Shown: piece by piece, positions 9,393 through 22,058 of the stretch
Layout of the letters: each line of letters starts with the position of its first letter
Numbering within the stretch: the stretch's first letter is position 1
NCBI RefSeq assembly: GCF_003672135.1
Contig: NC_039513.1
Span: 13,181,971 to 13,245,970, forward strand
Reading direction: 5' to 3'
DNA: 64,000 nucleotides
From: Ooceraea biroi
Lineage: Eukaryota; Arthropoda; Insecta; Hymenoptera; Formicidae
Notes under the pieces: model-generated
Database searches by the model: none
What the model was told of the DNA's origin: nothing
The model's input: only the letters and a program-made list of their open reading frames with translations
Position numbers and translations under genes: made by a program

Positions 9393-12304
9393 GTTGCACT
9401 CGTTGTCGTATATACGCGCGCTCGCGGATCTTATCGGCCTCGTACGGCGAGAGGCAACAAGACAAGGTAGCCACCGCGCGCGTGCCAATTAACGAGCGCA
9501 CTTTGTGGATATAAATGTTACCAGCGACAAGCCCCGGCGACCTGGCACGGCTCGCCGTGCGGGGCCTTTTATTCGCGTCGGACTTCCACCGCGCGCGGTT
9601 CGCGTCGGGCTCGAAAACCCGATTATATCCTGCTCCATTATTATGCCCGATTTGAATTTCATCGCTTCCGCCCTCCCCGCGCGCCCGAAATAAAACCGAA
9701 TAAAATGAAGCTCGTGCCCGTACGTTATTCGGCGGCCGGTTATTGATAGAGCTTTCATGGACGTGACGTGACGTGGGCGCGCGCGAGAGCGTGGAAATAT
9801 AAATAGCGAAACGTGTCCGGTGCTTATGGCTTTGGCGACGATTATCGCGTCCGAAAAAGCGAGATTCGTCAAGAAACGCAATCGGGACACCGACACTGTA
9901 GAAAATTCTCGCCGCTTAGACATACTCGAGGGTTCTTTGCTTGCAGAATAAGTCGCCGTCAGATGAAGTGTAGACAAAGATTGCGGCATCACGACGAGCT
10001 CGAAACAATGAGACTCCCGTAAGAGCGGCGCGGTGACAATAGCTACGCTAATACTGAGTCCAGGCTGAGTCCCGCAGGAGAGCTTGCACACTAGGAGTTT
10101 TAACACACTCGGAAGTGCTATGAATTTCGCAAGAGAATTCGTTTTAAATCCACCATAAAATAAAATAAAATTGCACTTATCCCTGTAAACAACTTGTGAA
10201 CAAATAAATCGGGTAAAAGATCGATAAAAGACATCGATAATCGATGTCAGAACCCGAGTAAGTGATTACTTATTCGTGTATGAGAGGATGCACTTGACTT
10301 TGTAACAACAAATAAATGACAACGTTATATTCGTCTTTAAAGAAAACCGTGCAATAATTTGTACGTAAGAATAAAGAGATTTTGCGCTCACTGGCTGCTG
10401 ACTAAATCTTTTAATTCGTGGTAAAAAGTGCCACGCGCAAAATTTCCCAAATCTACCTCTGACTGAAAATCATCGCGCTATTGTGCATTGCGATCGGAAT
10501 CAGCGCTTCCCAGAGGGACACTTGAAGCCAGCTGCTCTGGGGGGTGGCCCGACTCGAGATTCATCCGATTGCGTTTCCTCGCGCGGTTAAAGCTTCTTAC
10601 CGGATAACGCTATTCGATTCCCGTAAAGAGGAGCATTCGGGTTCGTCACGGGACGCACGAACGTACATGCCTCTCGATTAACGTTGATTCGCGATACGGA
10701 GAGCCAGAGAAAGGGGGAGGGTACACGTGAGCTTTATCGTCCACCCTTATCGCGGCAGCGCGGTCGTAATAGGCGATTTGCGGCGCTCTATCGACAACTC
10801 CCAATCGTGAGAAAGTCGTTTTGCGTCGAACGCATTCGGGGTGAGTATCACGCCGGTTGCAATTACGACGTTCGTGCAGATCCGTGATACGTGCCGCTGC
10901 TGATCGTTAAGTGGAATTGGAATTGAATTAGAGCGACAGGCGCGGGGATCATCAATTAATCGTCAACTCGAAATATACAATCGAGCAACTCTGCCCAATG
11001 ATAGGATAATGTACCATGTCTGACGAACACACGATTATTAAATAAATATTTGCATGATCACAATATAGTAATGCATCTTCGCGATTCCATCGCACGTTGG
11101 AGATCGCAGGCGTTCGCGCAGCTGATCTCATTATTTACGTTAACCGTTCAATTGCGGTATTCATGGAGAACCCAATTTCCTGTCGATAATTCTCGTTTCG
11201 CGTCAGGTCACGCCTCATGTCGTAAAATCGTTAATCTCGTCTTTATTTCTAATCCGGCCGGCGAACTATTCGCCAGAGAATGTGCCGAGATCTTGAGGGA
11301 TGCATTAGAGCCCGCGCAAAGGCCCATGAAGACGGATAGGAATGACGGTTTTGTCGTGCATTCCTGCGGGCAATTCGGCGGGAGGGCTGAGACACGAGGA
11401 AGGGAGAGAAAGGCCGTGGCACGACGAGTAAACGCCGCGGGATAGAACGCCGGACGAGAGTGTTTTTACACGCGGGAGGTCTTGAAAGCTTAAAAAGAAG
11501 AAAAGGCCCGACTTCGATAGAGGAAAAGAGCGCGAAGGGGGAGGAAGGAGCGAACGGGGGGGAGTGGGATGCCCGACGCCGCGAGTTTTCGCCATGGCGC
11601 GTCGGCGTCCCCACGAAAGAGCCAAAGAAACGCGGTAATTGCTTTCCTGTTGATATATAAGTCTCTCTTCAATTAATATTCAAACGAAATCCACTTGATA
11701 TTAAACGCGAAATAGGGCTTCGCGATCTAATTATGTTTCCAGGCTAAACTTTGAAGAATCCCGCTTTCAAGCGCGTGTTTACTCAAGAATTCGCCATCGC
11801 GTTTAGAAAATTATAATCGAAAACTCAAATTAACAGATAACATTAACAACAAACACAAATCCGCGTTTATAAGATAACATAACGAGAATATTAAATCATC
11901 GAGAATTGTGTATTCAACTATGCTAACAAAAACAGAGAGAGAGGCAAGACCGCCGAAGGCAACCGAGTGCAGCGTCCTTCCGCTTGCTGGCCTTCCCGGA
12001 GGAAGCGGTCGAATTAGATGCGGCTGCTTCCTCTGACGCGCGCGTCTCGTGCTTTCCTTCGTGAGTCACGAGACGGAAAGGGAAACCCCGGAAGCGCGGC
12101 GCAGCACGGCGGTCTAGACGCACGCACCGTGCACCGTTCCTCCGGCTCGGAATAGCCGCTAGAACTAGCGGTATCGCGAGTACACGCGAGTTAGCGGGGC
12201 CTGTCGGGCTGCTCATCTAGGCTGCGCGCCGATGCGCCGTCGCGGGGCCAGACGGGCCCAGAATGACCCGGGCCCGACGCGCTGAACGGACCCCGTTCCA
12301 TCAT
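9393..12304. other. No gene seen
   Basis: GC-rich at 9400-9800 and 10500-10900, AT-rich at 10100-10450 and 11650-11920. Two weak exon-like segments were noted (9947-10018 plus strand; 10601-10668 minus strand), but neither joins a credible frame. No RNA gene or repeat element recognised. Confidence 0.35.
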
Positions 12305-12338
12305 GATGGTGGTGGTGGTGATGGTTGCGGTGGTGGTA
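12305..12338. repeat. GGT/GAT-type trinucleotide microsatellite
   Basis: Imperfect run of GGT units with GAT and TGC interruptions. It lies in a GC-rich patch (11940-12600) with no supported gene. Confidence 0.85.
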
Positions 12339-15300
12339 TCTTCGACGGTTCCGCCGGACTTTCACCTCCTCGCGCGAGCCGCGAGCGCGCGATCGCTCTC
12401 ACTCGCGTTTGACGCGCGCGTCAGCGCGGTTGGCCGCCGGTTCTAGCAGCGGGACGCCGCGAGATGCCGAATAACCGGTTGTTAGGTAATCTTGTTGGAT
12501 GAGTCCTTGCCAAGGAGGCGTCCTGTTTCTCCGGTCGCGATCCCTCGCGCGGTGGAATGAGTGAAAGGAATGAATCTCTGAATCCCGCATCAACGTCCCA
12601 AATGTATTATACTGGTTAGATATTGATAAAATAATTGTTATAAGTTTCGGGAAAAAATTAATTGATTTGTAATTTGTAAAATGATTAATTACGCTTAATT
12701 TCGACTTAAGAATAAATTTATAAATAAATAAATTAAGAGTTTAATCTCCTTCAATAAAGATTCATAAATTTGTTTTTAATTCGGTTCGTTAGATATTGTT
12801 AATAACACTTTTAGCGATATTTTATAATAATGTTTGGACAATGAATCTTAATGGCATTTTAATACACTAAAGAAGAAACGGGAAGGGGGGGTCAATGAAC
12901 CCCGGTAACGCCTCCATGTCAGGAACACTTGGTAGCCTTCAATAAAAGTGAAAACATCCTTCGACGCGCGTTCACGACCAATAAGAGTCGACGTCCACGA
13001 ACTACTCTTACTTTCTAAACGGTAATTTCGATCCATCGTTCCGGCAGCGCGTCCTCGCGAAATCCGAAAGCGCGCGATAAATCACTCGCTCGCGCGCGCG
13101 GCAAGAGCGCACGTCGGCGAGGATTTTTCTCTTCCGCGTCGTCTCGATCGTCGTTCATCAAGGGGATTCTCCTGGCTTCCCTTATGCGAACGCTTTTATC
13201 GTCACCGATTGACTATATACACCTCTCGCCGCTTCGCGATATCTCGCGAGCAATATATTTCGCGCGTTCGCGCCGGTGACTTACGTGGACAAGATGAGCT
13301 TGGACTTTTCGCATCTTCGTGTCATCGCGGTGACCCAACGTTTCCGCGATGCGGTAGCTTCTCGTGTCGGTGAAATCGAGAATAAGTGTTAACTCCAATC
13401 CAATTAAATCCACTCGCGTTAAGAATTCACTGTCCTTCTCGCGGTTGCTATTTGAAAGCTTCTCGCGTGAGCTCGATAAAAAGAAAATCGATCGTCAAGA
13501 TCTCTTTAAAGATGCCGGATTGTTCCAATAATGTAATTCCGATAATTTACGTATGCGGTTATTTTTTTTCACTACTGGGTTTAGCAAATTGTGGTCGTAA
13601 GCTCCGACAGATTAGAGTTTTATTCGTAGCCGGTCTCTTCTCGATTTTCTCACGGCCAGAAATTGCGACTATCCGTTCATATTAAAAGCCGCGACCGACG
13701 GGTTTATTAAAAGAGACTTTAAAGAAAGGATCGATATCTAATATACGAGATTCATGGTCCTGAGACGGAGAGTAGTTTGTGGACGTTCCAGATCGAGAAG
13801 CATCGAGGAATCGAATCGAGAAACGATCCCAGAATGACATCCCGATCGCGGACAGTGCGGAGGAAAGTTACGGTAACGCGTTCGCGTTCGTTCCTTGACG
13901 CGCATTCTAACGGCGAGGCTCATTCTGCATTTTCCCACAGAAACGATTTGCCCTTCACCTCGCGCGGATCTCGACAAAAGCATCGCGCAATCCTGCCGGT
14001 ATTCGCGGCGATCCGCTCACTCGCACGCACGTGCGTGTTTGCGGTCGGCCCGAGGAGAAAGTTCTCGTCGCGGAAAGATGCGCGAGTTACGCAAGCGCCT
14101 GCAAATTGCATACTTTTGAGGATACCCAATTGATCTTGCGGCGGCTCTCGCGGGAAAGGACAACAATTCTCAAATTGAGAATTCCTTAAAAAATCATTAT
14201 TAAATCTTTTTTCTCAAGATATACTTACATCGTATTTTTGCCAAACAGAACCATGAAGGGCAGTTTCTCACGAAGATCGAGAAGGGAAAAATCTTTACCA
14301 TAAAATTGAAGAAGAGGAAAGCACACGTGATACGTGAGAGATCTGCGATCGGGCCTTCACCGAGCGAGCCCTTTATAACAATCTTCCCTCGTCTCTTCTC
14401 TCGTCAGCCTAAACCACGGCGCGATCTTTAGCGATCTTTGGCACGGACGGGCGTGGTCTTATCGTCCGTGACATTACTCGCACGCGCTCGCGGCGTACAA
14501 ACACGCGCCGAGATTGTCGGCCTGGGATTTATCGGCGATTTCAATCGGCGGCGGCGGTTTGAGCGCTCGCGTTTGAGGATATTGCGCGTGCACTTGACAG
14601 GCTTGGCCGCAGCAGAGTCGTGGCGATTCCGCGCGCGCGTGCGAGCCAGCGCGTTATGAAAAGCGCGGCTGCGTTTATCGGCGCACTGCATCTCGGACGG
14701 GACAATGCCCGTACGGGGCATTTTACGAGCTATTAAAATTAACTGGGTTACAGGTGCGATAGCGCGAGCGATACGCCCCCCGCGTCTCTACTTCTTCGGA
14801 CTGCCTCTCTTTTGTTGGCGCACGCGAAATAACGCGTGATAAACCGGCTTCGCACGCTCGCATGTGTGCACGATCCGCCGTCAAGCGTTGTCGGTTTGTC
14901 GCAGTTTTTCAATTGTAGCTGCATGTAAACTAAATGTAGCTAGAGTAGCTTATTAAATATATTGAACAATGTTCGAAGAGAATTTATTAACTTTTTTGAT
15001 ATCATATATTTCACGTTCTAAATAATTCTGCCAAGCTTGAAGTAATAAATGTGATATCGCTCATAGAGATTTAACGAAATTTTTCATTTAAACAAAAAAT
15101 ATAGTTGTCCCATTTTAAACTGCAGAAACTTTATTTGCCAGAAATCCATCACGTTCGCGATAATAATCGATTAAACTTAAAACCCAAGGATTTCCTCTCT
15201 CAATAACTATCAATAATACTCTCAATAAATATCTTACTGCAAAACAAAGAACAAAGAGACTCTATAATCGAAATTAAAATCGACCAGTTTACGCAACAGG

Positions 15301-16740
15301 CGATACGGAAGCGCTCGTTCTTTTCCCATGATCGGTGGTATCGCGCCCGCGGCGCGATGCCGGTCGATCGTGGAATACATTATCGCTCGATCGCGAACGG
15401 AAAAATCGGCGCCGAGAAGCCGGCACGTTCCGCGGACGACTCCCATTTCGCTTCTCGTGACGTTCGCGGAAGAGCGAGCGAACGCTCCGCATTGCGCCGC
15501 TCCGCGCGTGGTCCAGCGTTGCGCAACTGCGTCTCTCCTCGTGGCCGGCACCACGACAGTGGGTGAGAGAAGCCGAGATCCAATCCTGGACCGATCTTTT
15601 ATCCCGGGCCTAGGTGCAACGCCATCGCTATCATCCGTCTCGGTTAGGTTGGGCTAGATCATGTATTACGCCGCCGCAACAGACTTTCTCCCCGAGGACG
15701 ATGCACCCGGTGCCCTCTCTCCTCTTTCTCCTCCTCCTCCTCCTCCGCTCATTCATTCTCTCTCTCTCTCTCTTTTTCTCGCTCGTCCTGCATTCGCTGC
15801 AACGGGGGCCGCGGATCTATCTCGTCGATTGCGGATTGGAAAATGTCAGAGTGGGGCACCGCGGATCGATCGGTGTATTGGTCGATTGCAGAAAGTACCG
15901 AAGCATACCTCACGATACCGACAGACCGCTCTGCAGCGATGGACTATGTTCGTCAGCATCCGTCACTCTTGAGAATGCAAGACTGACGTACGCCGCATTC
16001 GGAGGAAATCGCGCGAAGCTGCGTGTGCTCGGAAACAATTGTGTTCATCATGAGGAAGAAACGAGAGAGCTCATCAAGAGACGTCGGAGATTGTTCTCAA
16101 ATCAACATGCGACAATAATGGCTCCGTTATCGAATCATCTGTGACCCATGTTTCAGAGCTTGCGTGGGAGAAACCTGATCCGAAAAAAGCGAGACAGAGA
16201 GAGAGAGTTCAAAAATCGCCGAGATGCTCGCGAGCACTCGGATGCACTTAAAATAGCGCTCAAAGTGTACCGGTGTCGCCGAGAAATCCGCAGATCGGCA
16301 CGTAAAGTACGCGGAGACGGCGGAAGAAAAGAGACAGAGAAAGATAGAGCAGTTGCCGGCAGCACCGTGCTCGGGATTAAAATGGAAATCGAGCTCTCAT
16401 TGAGCATACGAGGCGCCGTTTGTTCGATCCGGCGCAATCGCGCGGATCGTTTTCGCGCTTCACGCTCGCTTAGTGGTCAATGTCTTCCGAGGAATGAATC
16501 GCAGGTGCCGGGCTTCGCTGGCGTGGGACGCGCGCGATTCTTTTACGCGCTTTCTCCCTCACCGCCTCGCCGTTTTCGCTATTTTTTTTCCCCGCTGTCT
16601 CCCGTCCTCTCCCTGCATCCCTCGTTTTCTCCCCTCACCCCCGCGATGGCCCCGCGAAACTAATTTAGCCGCGGCGACGACCGGCGGCTGCGTGCGTGCG
16701 GAAAAAAAACGCTCGCGACGGATCTTGGGCGGAACGCCGC
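12339..16740. other. No gene seen; GC island at 15.3-16.7 kb
   Basis: 12600-12850 and 14900-15250 are AT-rich. 15300-16740 is a CpG-rich island with a CT run at 15752-15776, a GA run near 16194-16207 and pyrimidine-rich stretches at 16550-16640. None of the frames shows a domain. A short minus-strand frame ending at a GTAAGT donor near 14235 (reading LREKLPFMVLFGKN) is a very weak exon candidate. Confidence 0.35.
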
Positions 16741-16777
16741 GTTCGTTCGTTCGTTCGTTCGTTCGTTCATTCGTTCG
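16741..16777. repeat. (GTTC)n tetranucleotide microsatellite
   Basis: About nine GTTC units with one GTTC-to-ATTC change. It marks the end of the GC-rich island before the mariner insertion. Confidence 0.9.
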
Positions 16778-17194
16778 CGCAAACCGCCGAATTTAATGCG
16801 TCAGCGTGTATCGAATTTTAATCAAGCTCGCATGGACGCTTCCGAATTTTCGCATCCGGGCTGCGCCGTTAACTTCGTTAAATGCATCCGGCCGTGATGC
16901 GCGTCTGAAATGCCGCCTCAGTGCCTTTTAATGTGTCGCGAGTACGTCCCCTCGCCACTTTTGAGAGGTGTCGTAGGCATCTCGCGATGATACACAGTGA
17001 TGATAGTCACTAATCTAATATTCAACGAACGCGGAAGAAGCATAGATCACACCTACGTGGGAGAATCCTTGCAGGATGATCTCTGGTGATTCCGCGTTGA
17101 TTTCAATAGTATCTCCCATCGCTACTCATGTAATCTCATGATCAAATTATTAATGTATGCTATCACTTATTTCACACATGAAAACATCGAAAAG
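16778..17194. other. No gene seen
   Basis: Moderately AT-rich sequence between the GTTC repeat and the mariner. No frames or repeats of note. Confidence 0.4.
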
Positions 17195-17196
17195 TA

Positions 17197-17227
17197 TTAG
17201 GGGTGTGATTTAGTTTTGAGGGTTTTT
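17197..17227 (+). repeat. Mariner left terminal inverted repeat
   Basis: Starts TTAGGGGTGTGATTTAG and continues to GAGGGTTTTT; matches the right repeat with one clear internal difference (GGGGTG versus GGAGTG). Confidence 0.9.
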
Positions 17228-17272
17228 TTGCTCAAAAACGCATGTATTTAAATATGATAACGAATGAATACC

Positions 17273-18290
17273 TTAATCAAAATATTTTCCTTCCTTTTCT
17301 ATAACTTTTTCCCATCTTTCTGGCAAGATATCGATTCCACCACGATAAAATCACTCTTCTTTTCAGTTGATCCATTCGTCGACGAATTTTCGCACTTCTT
17401 CCAAATTATCAAAGTGTGTATCCTCTAAAGCGTGTTGCATCCACCGGAACAAATAATAATCGCATGGAGCAATGTCCGGAGAACACGCAGAGTGCGGTAG
17501 GACTTCCCATTCAAGCTCTAATAGTGTTTCTTTCACTGATAACGCAACGTCAGGTCGAGCGTTGTCACGAAGAAGAATCACTTTCCGTCGTTTACTCGCA
17601 ATTGCTGGTCGTTTTTCGTCCAATGCTTGCTTCAACTTGTACAATTGGTGTCGATAACGATCAGCCGTGACAGTCTCATGCGGATTTAACAGCTCATAGT
17701 ACACTATCCCACCAAATATAGAGCATTACTTTTCAACCGTGAATATTGCGTCTCGGAGTGGATGTTGATGGTTCGCCTGGATCCACCCATGATTTTCTGC
17801 GTTTCGGATTATCAAAATAGATCCACTGTTCATCCCCAGTAACAATCCGAGACAAAAGACTCTTCTTTTTTTGCCTGGCGATCAACGAAATGCAAATGTT
17901 CAACCGGTTCGCAACGGCACTTTCCGATAATTCATGTCGAACCCATTTCCCTTCTTTCTGAATTTTTCCCATTTCATGTAAGTGTTTGGTAACTGTTGTA
18001 CGATCAACATTTAATGCTCTGGCAAGTTCTGAAGTGGATTGTGTTGGATTTTCGTGCAATAATGCTTGCAAATCTGCATGTTCAAGCTTTCTTGGTTGTC
18101 CCGAGCGGTCTTTGTCCTTCACATCAGTATGACCACTTTTAAAGCGTCTAAACCAGTATTCACACGTCTTAATTGATGGGGCAGAATCACCATAAGTTTC
18201 CACAAGAATTCTATAACCGTCAGCCGCAGTTTTCTTTTGATTAAAAAACAAAAGCAACGCATGTCGAAAATGCTGTTTCGGAAGTTGCAT
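17273..18290 (-). pseudogene. Mariner transposase (D,D34D), disrupted by three stops and a frameshift
   Basis: The ATG at 18290 opens a 185-residue frame with the paired helix-turn-helix DNA-binding region of mariner transposases (residues ~1-115; KTCEYWFRRFKSG at ~40, then DRTTVTKHLHEMGKIQK), followed by the first catalytic Asp in TGDEQW (~153). A TGA follows at 17735-17733. A small deletion near 17707-17716, in the conserved IWWD region, shifts the frame. The second frame (from 17704) holds YYELLNPHETV, the second Asp in DNARPD and the third in APCDYYLF, exactly 34 residues apart. Two further TGA codons (17365-17363, 17353-17351) precede the expected C-terminus (ILPERWEKV) and native stop at 17275-17273. 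The three Asp survive, so decay is moderate. Motifs resemble the mauritiana-type mariners. Confidence 0.93.
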
Positions 18291-18429
18291 TTTTACGATG
18301 ATACAAACACGACTGTTATTGCATCTATTGCTATAATGCTACTAAATGTCATGGATAATGTCAAGACTGTAAGAAACAACAGTTATCGGAAAGAGCTATT
18401 GGAACAAACTGACACTACAGCCATCTGTT

Positions 18430-18461
18430 GCAAAACCCTCAAAACTAAATCACACTCCTAA
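18430..18461 (-). repeat. Mariner right terminal inverted repeat
   Basis: Reads GCAAAACCCTCAAAACTAAA on the plus strand and ends CACTCCTAA next to the duplicated TA. Confidence 0.9.
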
Positions 18462-18463
18462 TA

Positions 18464-21400
18464 ATTCGCTTCCGCAATTTCTTAAATGCAATTTCTCCGA
18501 TATGCTCGAACGTGAAAGGAGAGCCATAGTCGGCCCTATTAAAACAGCCATAAAATTCTGTCTTTATTACTGATTAAGACGGTCGTAAAGCCCTCAATTT
18601 CTCGTAGTAATCGCGCACATCTCTTTCACACTTGCCGATCGCAGTTACATTTACATAACTGCGCCATCAGGTTGTCGCCGCGACGACCCGGCGATACAAC
18701 GCGTTATCTCCGCGTGCATTAAATGCCAACCGCTAATTGTGATCGCAACAATTTCACAGTATTACGTAACGTCGTGCAGGCCATCGACACCGAGACACTT
18801 TCTCCCGGAGAAGATAATCCCGCTGATAAACGCCGAGATTCTTGACAAAACGAGGCTGCACCGTTCGAACTCGCTCAACCATTCGATTAATTGCGGCAGT
18901 CAATCAACATGTACCGAACAAAGGCGCCAAATATTAAATAATTATTACAATTTATCGAACTCGCGATTCTCACAGTTGATAGATAGATGTTCCGATTCTT
19001 TCTCGATCCTGAAAAATGTAATAGCGTGGAAGGAAGTACAGGAGAAATGTTCACTCGCGCAGTTTATGTAATCAGCAACTCCTGGGTACGTTACAGAGTT
19101 CGGAGCTCCAAGTACGAAAGGAAAGTTCGACAGCTCGCGAATCGCGCGCGTAAAGCGTTTCCCGCGCTACGTAACGCAAACCCGTCGTCATGGACGTATG
19201 CGAATGTTAAGGATCGTTACGTATCCTCGAAGGAAGTGCATCGTACGAGAAGGATTTTCTACAAAGGTGAACGAGGAGATAGCGGCCTTTCTCTCTCTCT
19301 CTCTCTCTTCCTCTCCGCGTACTTATGTAACCCATCGTATACTCATAATCCCCTTTATCTGTAATAACTATATATAATTGAGCGTTGACTTAGCGGAGCG
19401 TGTCGCGAAGTAACAAACTTTACTTGCTTCTCGTGAATCGGGATCCGAATGACGAAACGATCGAGAGCAAATCATTCCATCGAACGAGTTGTTGTATAAT
19501 TGAAATATATATAATTACAATTAAAAGCAATCGCTATAATTAAATCGGACGTAATCAGAATTTTGCAACACGCATTACGTGTCTTTTCGTTGGACGTTCA
19601 GTATCCTCGAAATGATTATTTGATTTATTTTCGCTTTTCGAGCGGATCGGGAAAAAGACGAAATAAAGATCCGTTGTAATAATTATTCAACATCCGGCGT
19701 TCTCCTTCAATATTATCACATTATTTATTTCACGAGCGATCGTGATGCACATCTCGCGCATATACATGCCACTTCCTTCCAGCGTTCTCACATCGGGGAA
19801 TCGGGGGAGGCTCTCTGGGAGAAGAGGGTGCGCGAATGTGCACGTTTCCTTTCGCGAATGCTTCATGCCGCGCCGGGACCGCACCTCGACAAAGTAACGA
19901 CTCTCGAATGGACCGATCTTTTTTTCCTCGCGCCATCGCCGATGGCGGTGCCCTCCATCCCCGTCCGTCTGATCGGGGGGAGAGAGGCCCGTTACATATC
20001 ACTCGCGTCGGATAAAAATACACCGTGGGAGCGATGACTCGGGCGTAAAAATACATCGAAATGCAACCGCGCGTGTATGTATGTACGTGTGTATGTGTTT
20101 CGAGCGGCGAACGAACGCTTCGACGGGCGCGCGACGTTCCGGCGCGTGTGGGTGGACTAGGCAGATAGAGAAAATGCGATTGCGAGAGAGAAGACGAGCC
20201 CAAAGATGCGAGAGGAGCAAAAGAGAAGGAGAGGGCGAAGGAGACAGCCGTGAGCGGACGCGAGGGAATTTACGAGTGGGAGACGCACCGCGTAAAAGGA
20301 CTGCGAGGACGGCCCGATCGAGGAAAGCGGAAATCTCCATGGGGATGTTCGCCTGAGTTCCCTCGCGCGGAATGGGCTTCTCAGCGTACTGCGATACGAT
20401 ATTACGATGTCGAGGACCTTCCGAAGAGCACCCGCGAGTTTCCGCGGACGCGTTCCATCCCCTCGGATTTTCCGAGCGACCGATGCCACTCTTCCTCGAT
20501 CTCTCCGACTTCCGTGAACCTTCCATATTGCAACCAGATTTCCGGACGTAATGATTATTATATGCGAAGATTCCCTTCCATCTTCAACGTGCACGCGATA
20601 TATAATACAATAGTTTACGGAAAAACTGGTCCCGCGTGTTCTCTGACGAGAAATCAGCGTCATTCCTCCGAAAAGATTTGATTAATGTCAAACCTGTCCG
20701 TTTGATCAAAGATCGATGGGCACAACGATATCGCGACCGCCAGTATCAAGGTTTATCAATCTTCACGTGGGAGATGATCACCTCTGATCTCTCTCGCTCT
20801 GGGATCGCTCCCGAACGCAGATACGCATATTTCGTGGGAGATGCAGAAGAATCATTTCCGCGCGGGACCGCTCGAGCTCGCGAGCGACCGGCCGCGGATC
20901 TCGTTCGGCATTAAAGCCACCAGGGTCATTGACTAGTGCGGCGGTTGTTATATCGTGGCAGAGTAGTCGACCGTGGCGTCCACGGGATGCGACCACCCTC
21001 GCGCGTGGGAGTTATTAAAAGCCGAACGAATCCGGCGGGGAAAAAAGCAGCCGCGCAGTTAAAAAGGGATCCGAACGAGCGTCGCCGTCGTTCGTTCCGT
21101 CGAGTGTCGCGGACGGTTCATGACGCTTTTTCTCTCATGTTCTCTCTCGAATGCACGCTCGCGCGAAAGGGGAACGGGGGAAGCCTTCGGAACTTTCCTC
21201 CCAAAAGAAAGACGCTCCCGGCGAGAGCCGATACGACGGCGCTTTCGTACACAGCGGAATAATTGAGACGTCTCGGCAAAGATACTCTTACGCGCGACAT
21301 CTTCCCAAGAATTATTGCGCTAAAAAGATTTATATCGATTTAGAATTAAAAATATCTGATGAAATAAGTTGGATCACGCGTACAAAATTTATGTGTCTGG

Positions 21401-22058
21401 AAAAATTGTGTAATATCTTTGACGCAAGTTTCGTTTTAATGACTTTTCAATTAACGATTTTGATAATATTTAGGATTCTAAATTTCACTGGCTATGCAAT
21501 CGACAGCGTAGTGACTGATTCGTGGCGTACTAACCTAAACCTTGCAAAGGGAGTGGAATTTAATCTCGACCACACTTTCCTTCCTGTCGGATAACAAGTA
21601 CGAGAATTGACAATGAGCCCTGCCGCTGCGGCCAGCTGACTCGTTGATAACGACAAAAGAAATCAGCTCCGCCAGCAGCCGCGATAACGAGCGGCCACAG
21701 TTCTCGCCCCAATATCACAGTATTCTATCTCACAGTTTTGGATTTTTCATCCTTTCGAATTTTTCGATTTACGTTACGTCGCGCTGATTGTTCAGATTCG
21801 ATCGTTAAAACGTTCCTGCAAAAAATACGACACACGTCAGATCAATATATAAGTTGTTCAAATATCGGCATCGAGCGAATTACACACTTGACAACATTTG
21901 ATGGCGAATAAAAATGTAATACTTGTGTTGAGAAGCAGTCGACAAGTTAACGATATTTATATTCCAGACGAAGCGAACTTGGGGAACACGTTATCGAGTG
22001 ATTGGTTCGAGTTAGAGATTAACTCAAAGATGATAACTGCGGTAGCGTATCATCCCCG
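18464..22058. other. No gene seen
   Basis: Mixed sequence with a CT run at 19291-19308, AT-rich 19360-19700, GC-rich 19900-20480 and 21000-21260, and AT-rich 21300-21600. Long frames on either strand at 20.0-20.6 kb are low-complexity and arginine-rich. No supported exon, RNA gene or element. Confidence 0.35.

Larger units (their letters stand above)
17197..18461 (-). mobile_element. Mariner-family transposon, full length, inactivated
   Basis: 1265 bp, a typical mariner length. Terminal inverted repeats of about 30 bp: left begins TTAGGGGTGTGATTTAGTTT, and the reverse complement of the right end begins TTAGGAGTGTGATTTAGTTT. Target TA is duplicated at 17195-17196 and 18462-18463, the mariner signature. 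It contains one transposase gene on the minus strand, which is broken. It is AT-richer than the GC island on its left, as expected of an inserted element. Loss of coding capacity with intact ends means it could only move with transposase supplied in trans. Confidence 0.95.

Noticed and set aside
9947..10018. 72 bp exon-like segment between TTGCTTGCAG and GTAAGAG
   Set aside because: Open in one frame only, but no upstream exon gives a start in that phase; such pseudo-exons are expected in 64 kb.
10601..10668. Minus-strand ATG followed by a GTAAGA donor (MYVRASRDEPECSS...)
   Set aside because: Short, no downstream acceptor with matching phase found, no domain.
14186..14335. Minus-strand frame ending at a GTAAGT donor near 14235
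   Set aside because: Acceptor side is weak and the frame stops at the donor itself; insufficient to call an exon.
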